Assembly (NCBI RefSeq): GCF_003945595.2
Contig: NW_024104892.1
Coordinates: forward strand, 1-64,000
Source of the DNA: Pipra filicauda
Taxonomy: Eukaryota; Chordata; Aves; Passeriformes; Pipridae
DNA length: 64,000 nt
Reading direction: 5' to 3'
The translations under genes were made by a program, and so were the position numbers. The notes under the pieces are model-generated. The model did not search any database and was not told the DNA's origin. It saw nothing but the letters and a program-made list of their open reading frames with translations. The first letter of the stretch is position 1, and every line of letters begins with the position of its first letter. Below are positions 46,001-64,000 of the stretch, one piece after another.

Positions 46001-47630
46001 ACCCCTGACCCACATTCAGATTTATTCTGGTCTCCGTGTGGCAGCTGCTTTTCTCAGTTCCCCACAACTGTCAGCGATCAAAACATTTGGCTGCAGAAGT
46101 GAAGCAGCTTGTGCACTATTATGGGTTTTCCATGTGAGTCATTCCCTTCTAGTCCATGCCAGGGCTGGGAGCAGCACATTTTATTCCCAAAACCTTAAAA
46201 CTGAAATAGCCCACATCAATGCAATTTACTGACAGAGCTTCTGCTCATAACCTCTCTGGGTGCTGAACCAGGGAAAGCTAGGAATAAGACCAAAGCCTAT
46301 GGAAATGCCACATTACTGTAGTGCAGGTGCCTTTATGCTCTTGAGTCATATTGGTCCCATTACAATGAAAACTGGCCTGCAGCACCTCAAGGGACCCGGT
46401 GGAGATCTCAATGGGTTCTTCTGCACCTGTGATTTTGGTTGTCTAGGCTGCAGTTGAGGAAGGTTAAGCAAGCAAAGCATTTTTGCTATGGAGAAAGGGG
46501 GTTATCATTTTGGGCACGTTACTTTTCCACAAGGTAACAGAGTCGATTAGTCTTGTATGGTATCAAAATTTAGATGAGGCCCTCACTGTACTCACTGTGC
46601 GATACTCACTGTGAGATAAACACCCTTTTGGTGCAAACATTCTCATAATTTTTCCTTCCACAGTTGCTCAATTGGTTAAAAAATAAATTCTGGGATGATA
46701 GTGCTGCTGTGTACTTCCCCTTGGATAGCTCAATGTACTCTAAAAGGTGCAGCTGCTGTCTTTCATTTGCAAACGCTGGGGAGAGAACTATGAGGCAGAA
46801 TGCCTTGTGTCATCATTCCCTGTTAGAAGTACTCGCAATTTATTTTCCCCTCTTCAAAATGCCCCTCTTGTAAATATACTTTCAACAGAGTCTGTGGCAG
46901 CCTGTATGTGGAGAAGGCAAGCAGGGGTAGGAGCACGTATGGTTGTACCAAGGGTTTTCACACAGAGAGAGAGAGAGAGAAAGAGAGAGAGAGCGCACTG
47001 GATTTGCTTGGGTATTCCAGTTGTGTAAGGAGACCAGACGAGGTGTACAGGGCTTTGCATACTGTGTGCAGAGTCATTTATACCACTGAAGGCTGCTGCA
47101 GAAGGTGCCTGGCTCGGAATGAATGTTTGATGCCGAGGTGTCGAGGGCTGCACGGGCAGCAGGGAACAGAGCCTGGGACAGGCTGGCAGTGGGTATGGGG
47201 CTGCCGGAGCCCCGCTCTCCTGGGGAGTCACCTGGCCCTTTGCAGAGGCTGTGGTCTGTCCTCATGCAAGGACAGTGCTCAGGCTAAGCCTTGCCAGAAT
47301 GGCTGCGCACAAGGCCCCGGCAGTTCGGCAGCTTTCCCAATGGGAATATCCAGCACCCTTGGATCAGCTGCAGCCACACTGTGCTGGCTCTCTGCAAGCA
47401 ACAGCCTTGTGTTTGTGGCCAAGTTGGGACTTAAGGGATGCAAGGGCTGATTGTGCTGTCTTAAGAAATGGCTCAAGCTCTTCCTCTGCCAACAGGAGGG
47501 TGAGAAGACGGACAGACAGAAAACAAGTCTTTCAGCCCCCCCCAGCTCTACCTGCTCTCCCCGTTATCAAGCAATGCCGGTCCCAACTCACCAAGTCATA
47601 GGTCTCTGATGAGTAGCTGACAGGCCCCAT
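41968..47630 (-). CDS. CXCR5: C-X-C chemokine receptor type 5 (gene-level, 2 coding exons)
   Basis: CXCR5 is the seven-helix Gi-coupled receptor for CXCL13 that draws B cells and follicular helper T cells into follicles. Joining 47,592-47,630 to 41,968-43,044 gives 371 residues, against 372 in human. The N-terminus is MGPVSYSSETYDL from exon 1, then SQVELSGYY from exon 2; its tyrosines are sulfation candidates, and N26 (NTT) is a glycosylation site. Seven hydrophobic segments follow, beginning near residue 55. DRYLAIV (148-154), the C124-C202 and C36-C293 cysteine pairs, CWSP (270-273) and NPILY (317-321) are all present. AVRVAILVT and CWSPYHIVIFL in the sixth helix closely match the family. 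The C-terminus ends in TSISTF, like the Ser/Thr-rich tail of other CXCR5 proteins. The gene converges on BCL9L and diverges from DDX6. Confidence 0.95.
43045..47591 (-). other. CXCR5: CXCR5 intron
   Basis: A 4.5-kb intron with GT (GTGAGT) at 47,591-47,586 and AG at 43,046-43,045 on the - strand. It contains an AG/GA microsatellite at 46,963-46,993. The longer open frames in it (44,281-44,970 and 45,231-45,896 on -) have no family features. Confidence 0.85.
46963..46993. repeat. (AG)n microsatellite
   Basis: About 31 bases of AG repeats with one A insertion, inside the CXCR5 intron. Confidence 0.95.
47592..47630 (-). CDS. CXCR5: CXCR5 exon 1, coding part (13 codons)
   Basis: On the - strand GAAACCATGG gives an excellent Kozak context. 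The 13 codons encode MGPVSYSSETYDL and end exactly at a consensus donor GTGAGT, phase 0, matching the phase-0 acceptor of exon 2. Human CXCR5 has the same design, with a short first coding exon of about 14-17 residues. The frame also stays open upstream, with another ATG at 47,726. Confidence 0.85.
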
Positions 47631-47850
47631 GGTTTCAGGAGCAGGATCTGTCTCTTCTACAGAAGTTTCAACAGAAGTTCTTTTTTGGGGTGGAGTTAGT
47701 AATTTGAGTAGGAAGGGACACAGCATGTAACAATAGACTATTTGCAAGGCAAATGAGCTCCAGGCATAGTGACCTGATTGATGTAAGGATTAGCATCTAG
47801 CTTTATCATCTTTTTACTAGTACTGTAAGTTGATTTTTAAAGTACAGTTT
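47631..47850 (-). promoter_or_regulatory. CXCR5: CXCR5 5' UTR and proximal promoter
   Basis: No TATA box is seen. At 47,740-47,754 the palindrome-like ATTTGCAAGGCAAAT contains a 7-of-8 match to the octamer ATTTGCAT. The human gene is known to be driven from a TATA-less promoter by Oct-2/Bob1 and NF-kappaB sites. The transcription start cannot be placed from sequence alone. Confidence 0.45.
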
Positions 47851-48940
47851 GAAGAATCCACATTCCTTTGTTCTGTACCAGAGAAGATTCAGAACATCCT
47901 TACAGCTTCCCTGGAAACCTCCAGGGCTGTTGCCCATGGCTGTCCTTGTCCCAGGTGGTCTGAATGGCTTTGGAAAGTTCTATGCCAAGGAACACAGCAG
48001 AAACCTCCTGGATCCAGGCAGGATCTCTGGATACTCCTGGATCTCTGGAGCCATGCAGGACTTCAAAGACACCTGGAGGTGAAATGCATAGGTATAGTCT
48101 ATATGACCATCACCCTCTGCCTCGAGGTCCTTCTGGCTGCTTTAGCCCCAGTGGCTTTGTGGTTGTCTTCTGCTTCTCCTGCTGCTTTGCCCCTCATCTG
48201 GGCTTGCGGGAGCATGAGGTGGCTTGCACAGGAAAGCGCAGGAGGGGCTGGGCAGCTGCATGACAGCAGCAAGGCCCCTTGATTTCACAAGGTAGTAAAG
48301 GATAATAAAAATGGGAATCAAGATTTTCTCTGCTCAAGGAAATGTGTGTTTTGTTCACTGATGTTACAGCAGCAGATTCATGGTGAGAAAGCCCCAGTCT
48401 GAGTCAGCAGAGCAGGATGGCGTTGCAGCTGGCATTTTGGCAGGAAGCTTTTCCTCTGTGAAGAGCTGAAGTAGTTCCACAAGCACAGTATTTGTCCTCC
48501 TCTTCTCCGGGCACAGCTGCACCAAGGCCTCTGTACCAGCAAGAGTGGGACTTGGTCTACTGAAGGAGGAGGTGGTGTTATGCAGGTGAGCACTGTTTGA
48601 TTTCATTCACTCCTCCAGACTTCCAGTGGGGCTGAGGGCAGACACGGCCCCACCAGCCCTGGCTGTGCCTTTGGCTGCTGGGGGTGGATAAACAACCACC
48701 CCGAGACAGCTGTAGATGTGAGGGACGAGATAAAAGCAGCCATGTCAGGGTAAATGAACTTCCCTCCCTGTCTTTTTGTGCCTATTTTGGAAAACATTTG
48801 AACAAAAATTTGTCGGCAAAGCAGTTTTGGAATTACCAGCATTTTTAGGCTACTGTTTTTAAGATCGCGTTTCCATTGTGGTCCGGTTTGTCAAAATCTG
48901 TGTGTAAGGAACAGCCAGCCGTCTGAAAGGGAAGGGCAAT
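47851..48940. other. Gap between divergent CXCR5 and DDX6
   Basis: No gene is recognised. The open frames here are short and show no family sequence. It is the shared upstream space of two divergent genes. Confidence 0.55.
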
Positions 48941-49900
48941 TCCCAGGCCTGCCGCGGTCGGAGGTTACAGCTCCTGCCCGCTGAGGGTCAGCCTTTTGTT
49001 CCTACATTTGTTTTCGCTGTGTTTTAATGACTACAGAGCGAAGCCACGCTAACTTTCCAAGCCTTTTCTTCAGAAACAGCAGGGCAGACTGACCAGCCTG
49101 GATGAGGGACGGGCGGGGCCAGCGCTGTCACGTGGCGCGCAGTGCACGCCGAATGTACGTAAGTACGCACGTACGCCTGTGCGTGGTGCGTGCGGGGCGG
49201 GGCGGCTCCTCCCGGCGGGAGGGGGAGGGCGCACGGGAGGAAGGAGGAAGCCGCCATCTTGGAGCGTCGAGTCGCCATAACAAGGCACCGGGGCAGCGAG
49301 AGGATTTTATACCTGGGCGAGGGGGAGCGCGGCTGGTGGCGGTGAGGACGGGCCGGGGCGCCGGGGCGGGCGCGGCTCCTCGGGAGCGTGGCGGCAGGGG
49401 CCGGCGCCGGCGGGCCGGGCCTCGCGGCCTGCGGCGGGAGCGCTGGGCCTGAGCGAGGCCTGGCGGGGCGGCGGGCGGGGCGGGGATGGCCGGACCGGGG
49501 CGCAGCGGGAGCGGCGGGGCCGGGGTCCCGCGCGGGGCGGGGTCGGGCCGGGCGGCGGGTGACGGGCTCTCCATTGTTCTGGGCGGGCGGGATTTGCCGG
49601 TGTGGCGCAGCTGCGATCCGCGGGCGGCGCCGGGCCCGCCGCTCGGCCCCGCGGCTCTGCAGTGCGGCCCGGCCTCACCGCGCACATCGGGCGTCGCGGG
49701 GGCTCCCTTTGTGCCGGGCCGAGGGGAAGGGGAAGGTCCGGAATGGCTTTCCTGGCCGCCTGCCCGCGTCCGGGGGGCCCAGATGGGCTGCGAGGGCCCT
49801 TTTCCCTTCGGGCCGCCGGTCTGCGAGATGGTGGCGCCTCTTGTCTCGGAACGGGGGGATTTGTTGGGTTCGGTGAGGCTGAGTGTTGTTTTTAACCTCT
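48940..49900 (+). promoter_or_regulatory. DDX6: CpG island promoter of DDX6
   Basis: CpG and GC density are very high. Clear sites are GGGCGGGGCC (GC box, about 49,111-49,120), TCACGTGG with a CACGTG E-box at 49,129-49,134, and GCCGCCATCTTGG at 49,250-49,262, a consensus YY1 site typical of the start region of TATA-less housekeeping genes. A CGTACGTAAGTACGCACGTA-type stretch (about 49,155-49,176) is locally repetitive. Confidence 0.8.
49250..49341 (+). other. DDX6: DDX6 non-coding exon 1 (approximate)
   Basis: Placed by the YY1 element at its 5' side and a GCG/GTGAGG donor at 49,341/49,342. The start is a guess to within about 50 bases. The intron that follows ends at 51,298. Confidence 0.45.
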
Positions 49901-51298
49901 GTCCTCCTGAAGGGTAGTTACGGGGGGGGGGGATGGGGAATGAGGGGCTGAGAGGTTTCATTTCCTGCAATGTTGGAGAACTCCTCGGCGTTGGTATCCC
50001 GGGACTCTCTGGCGGCTCCGGTTACCTTCGTGGCTCATGTCGTCTGGTTTTTACGAAGTTAATGGCTAGGAGAAATCTGTCTTCAAAGATGAGAGATAAC
50101 TAGCAGGAAAATCCTGGTTCTGCGAACTTTAAAGTTGTGCTGTGGACGCATTTGGAAACAGCAGGGAAGTCTGGGAAGAGTCTGAATTCCTTTTTCGCTC
50201 TCTTGAAATTCTTTTATTCACTGAGGAAGCACATTTTGTTGTGAACGCCGAGGTTAGGAAGCAGTAATCTGCTGGTTTTTCCTCTGCATTTTCCCAAGAT
50301 AAAAGGTGCCTTGTGATGAGAAAGGACAGGCAAGCCTACTTTCTGTTCCAAAAGATTTTGTACTGGGAATGTTTTGTCTCCGTGATACCACAGTAAGGAG
50401 TCTTTCAGCCGGTCTGTGCTTACTTTCTGTAAGGGGCAGACTTTGTGTTGTCTCTCCGTGGTTTTGCCAACCTTTCTGTTACATACAGAGTCAATATTAA
50501 GTCGTGTACCAAATGTTATTTTTTGAGCACAACATAAGTTGTTGGTGACTGCTGGAAGGTAAGGTCACGTGGAACGCATAAGCAGGAAGCTGGATACCCA
50601 GTGTACATGTGTGTTACTCGCTGCCTCAGTTCAGGCTCAGTCCCTTGGACTCTCAGAGACACCTGCTCAGTTCAGTGTGATGGTATTCATGTTGCTGCTC
50701 TGAACGGCTCTAAATCAATGCCCAGCTCAAAACTGTGAGTAAGCTGGGTTGAGCTAATGTTTTGGGTTGGAGGAGGGTAAGCTGTTGTTTTGGGTTTATG
50801 TAATTTCTATTTCCCTTTCAAGTTGAAAAGGGCAATCAGAGTAACTTAAGGGTTTTGTCAGTTCTTACTGGAATGTCCATTTGATATTGTCATCTTGCTT
50901 CCTGTCATAAACTTGTGCGTGACATTATTGCTCAGCATTTTAGGGCTGCTTTGCTGCATCTCAGAAGTGGGGGAACTTGAAAAGCTGTCAAAGTAGTTGA
51001 TAAAATTCATGGTTACTTTCCGGGAGGGGGCAGGTAGTGTTCCTCCGAGGAATGCTGCTGAAAGCACAGCTCTTTGGGAGGGTTTTTTTGGTGACTAAAG
51101 AAGGTAGGCACAACTTTATAGAAAGGGGAGAAAAGTTTGATGCACGTTGTGATAGTTATCACTGAGGAAACAGAAAAGCAAGTATTCTTGTTGCACGCTG
51201 CCTTGGAAAAAGTGACTCTTAAAATACAAAAGTAGACTGATGTGATTTGTGTGGCCAAAACCCCACATACTAATTGTTATTGTCTGCTTCTCTTTCAG

Positions 51299-61363
<10,065 letters not shown>

Positions 61364-64000
61364 ACATGTATGTTTGTAAGTGTCTCCTGAATACCAACAT
61401 TGTGTGGGATGAAAGGAGAGTTGATATGTCAGTAGTAGCGCAGGGGAAGAGGGAAACTGATGTGATGAAAAGGCTCTGAATTTGAAAACAAGGGTTTGAA
61501 ATAGACTGTCAGTGCAAGGAATTCTGTGGACATGCTAAGCTGGGAGGGGAGGAGGAGTATTTTTTAGTTGTTTTAATTTAAATGCTGACCGTATGCTAAG
61601 GAGACCAAAAGTGGGGGAAGGGGGAGGGGGGAATGCTGTTGGGAGAGGCCATGGTGGGGTACTAGTAGCCTAAGGAATTCTTTCTGTATTGCTTAGCTAA
61701 AATGAGAAATTGGTGAGGGGCAGAGAGGAAAGTGGTCCTCAGAAAGGTGAGGAGAGAAAATGGATAGCTGTGAGAACAGAGCACCAACAGAAGAGCTAAG
61801 CACCTCACCAGTCAGACGGAGCAGGTTCCAGTGTATCCTTTGGTTCACAGAACTCCTGCAAGTGAACAAAGTAGGGAGCGAAGCTGTAATTCATATTTGC
61901 TGCCACTCGAGGTCGTCTACATAGTTTTAAAAGAAAATGAGGTTGCACTGCTGGAGACTCCTAAGTGCTCCCTTTCTGATCATTGTCTGAGAAAAAGCTG
62001 CTGAGTCGAGCCCTTTTATAGGAAGACTACTTGCCCTGGACTGCAGTCAAGCAAAGTAGCTGCAGGATGACGTTTGATCTGGCCTTAGTTAAGATGCTGT
62101 GTCGTGCAAGATCCAACACCATACAGTTTGGGCTGGAAATCAGTCTTTTGTGTATTCTTCTCAGAGATCATGAATTAGAAAGCGAAGCTGCTGAAATTTG
62201 CCTCAGGTGACCAATAAAAAAAAAAAATGGCCGTAGAAGCAGACTGCTTGATAGTGTTAGAATGAACTGTGGTTCCTTCTTTGAAATCATCCAAGGACAG
62301 CCTTAGCCAGTCATGCCAAGCTGACTTATAAACCTCTGCTTTGCTGGTTGAACCTCCTCCAAGTTTATAAGTAAATAAAAAAAGGAAACAAGTGATGAAC
62401 TTGGAACAGGCTCTTGGGTGGCTTCTTTAAGGGGAATACTCTGACCTTGCCAGAGAACAGTTTGCTGCTTCCTAAAAGGCAAGAAACCAGGAGATAATTG
62501 TGCTCCTAAGTACAGTAGAGCATTAGCAGCACCTCTTTCTACAAAGCTGAGGCTGAGGTTGAGCTGTTCAACATGCCCTTTGCTTTTCCAGAGCTGGTGC
62601 ATAGTCAGTGTGAATTATCTCTTACATTCTAGTTTTGCATAGAACTGATTTAACTGTGGGTGTTGTGGTTGTGTTTTTTTGTGTTTTTTTTTGTTTTGTT
62701 TTTTTTTTTCCATAGGCTTTGATTACACATGCCAGAAGGTGAAGCCCTATGATCCAGATCTGTGACACATCGTTTCTTTGGGGATACCCTTCTCTTTGTG
62801 GGTTTTTCTTCGTCTTTTCATTTCGAAACTATGAAGACTAAAGAGCTCGGCCTTTTTTTATTTTTAAATTTGGCAGCAAGGAAGAAAGAAGATAAAAGGA
62901 GGAATGTCTTTTTGTTTTTCCACTTGTTTGCACTGTGTGCTGATTGAACATTAGTTGCACTAACTGCTGGTTTTAAATTTTGTTTTCTTTGGGTGGGAGG
63001 GGCAGCAAGGGAAGAAGAGAAACCCTGAAAAGAGAAGAATCTTGATGAACGCGAGCTTGTCTGCTATTTCAAATTCTTTAACCATCGACTGAGTGCATTT
63101 CAACTTCTCCCTGGTTACTCATCTGTTTTTTAAGCTAAAGAGCTTGTTACTTATTCGTGCAAAGTGCCTTATGCTATGAGACCATTCAGAATATCACCTT
63201 TCCAACACAGCCCAAGGAATCAACAGCTGTTTTTGGTTTCAGGTCAAAGTTCCCCTCTCTTCCCCTTCTCCTCCTTCCCAAGTACTCAAGCCCAGGGCTG
63301 GGAGGTGAAATGTATTGGTAATACTACTTTTTTCTTCAACTTTTTTTTTTTTAACTGGAGGAGTTGATATGCATCTGCAGTTCACCCAAACTGTAAATAT
63401 CTGTATTTAAAATGAAACCAACTTAAAATCTGGGCTGATTAGGTGCAGCATCATAGCTCCAGAAGGAAAGAGTAGCCTGTCATCCTTTGCAGGAGCCATA
63501 AGAAAAGCCCTGTGCTCTAGCAGAACACTAAAAGACTGGTTTCCATAAGAGTCTCCATTCGTAGTTACAGCACTTGATATGTAGACTTGTTTCAGAGCCA
63601 TGGCCCTCTTTCCTCTGGTGCAGTGTGTCCCATAGAAAATCAGATGTGTATATTGTACAAACTTTGTAAATATTATTTTTTTTCTCTTTGGGTTCATATA
63701 TAACTTTTTCTTTTGTGATGAAGGTTGCTGGGGTTAAAGGGATTAGACTGATTATGGGAGCAGCTAAAGATGAGAGGGGCTCAGTTTTCTGCAACACTAA
63801 ACAGTGAGAAGTGCTCTGACCTCTGTGAAGTGCAGGCCTCCACAAGTGTCACTTGTCAGCGTGGCTGTGCTTTGGTGCTGGCAACACTGTCCTGTACCAC
63901 TCGTATGGAAGAGATCACTTGGGGGGCTCCAAGGCCTCCAAATCCATAGCTCAGCCTTTTTGGAGATGCTCTTTGATTTCCCCCTTAGAAACTTCAGGAG
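61364..64000 (+). other. DDX6: DDX6 3' UTR, probably spliced, running off the window
   Basis: Just after the stop are two overlapping donor-like sites, GTATGT at 61,368 and GTAAGT at 61,376. At 62,715 a long T tract ends in CCATAG, followed by AT-balanced exon-like sequence (GCTTTGATTACACATGCCAG). I read 61,368/61,376-62,715 as a 3'-UTR intron. From 62,716 to the edge I see no AATAAA, so the terminal exon continues. Two Pumilio-type TGTAAATA sites lie at 63,392-63,399 and 63,665-63,672. Confidence 0.65.

Noticed and set aside
49128..49970. 280-codon open frame on - in the CpG island
   Set aside because: Pro/Arg/Ala-rich shadow of the DDX6 promoter; stops are rare there because of GC content.

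Overview
This is ordinary vertebrate nuclear DNA, most likely from a bird and probably a perching bird (passerine). The evidence is a 5'-truncated CR1 LINE with an antisense-visible ATTCTATG-type 3' end at 13,225-14,112. A second, stronger clue is a short element at about 15,466-15,580 that joins a tRNA-Ile-like head to a CR1-type tail, the architecture known for passerine SINEs such as TguSINE1. Short introns, high GC and tight gene spacing resemble a microchromosome. The gene order BCL9L - CXCR5 - DDX6 matches the block known from human 11q23.3.

Layout. About 1-25,602 is non-coding 5' flank and/or 5' introns of BCL9L, with no coding gene I can support. It holds the CR1, the SINE, several MIR-like relics, a 42-bp tandem duplication, homopolymer and CA-rich tracts, and two weak promoter-like patches (about 17.7-17.85 kb and 23.4-23.65 kb). 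BCL9L lies on + with seven coding exons visible (25,603-35,615), which join in frame to a 1,505-residue protein if translation starts at 25,666. Its 3' UTR runs to about 39.1 or 39.4 kb. CXCR5 lies on - and converges on BCL9L: a 39-base first coding exon (47,592-47,630), a 4.5-kb intron, one large exon (41,968-43,044) and a 3' UTR to about 40.28 kb. The joined protein is 371 residues. DDX6 lies on + and diverges from CXCR5: a CpG island at about 48.95-49.9 kb, a non-coding first exon, twelve coding exons from 51,557 to 61,363 (483 residues) and a probably spliced 3' UTR running off the right edge.

The three genes belong to unrelated pathways. BCL9L is the adaptor linking beta-catenin to Pygopus in Wnt transcription. 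CXCR5 is the CXCL13 receptor guiding B and follicular helper T cells. DDX6 is the P-body DEAD-box RNA helicase of mRNA decay and translational repression. All exon joins were checked by reading-frame phase and by known family sequence.

I found no new biological system. The observations most worth a second look are the tRNA-Ile/CR1 SINE, a GC-AG intron that cuts the DEAD box of DDX6 in half, the 39-bp CXCR5 first exon with an octamer-like palindrome and an in-frame upstream ATG, the roughly 1.6-kb head-to-head CXCR5/DDX6 spacing, and a likely intron in the DDX6 3' UTR.
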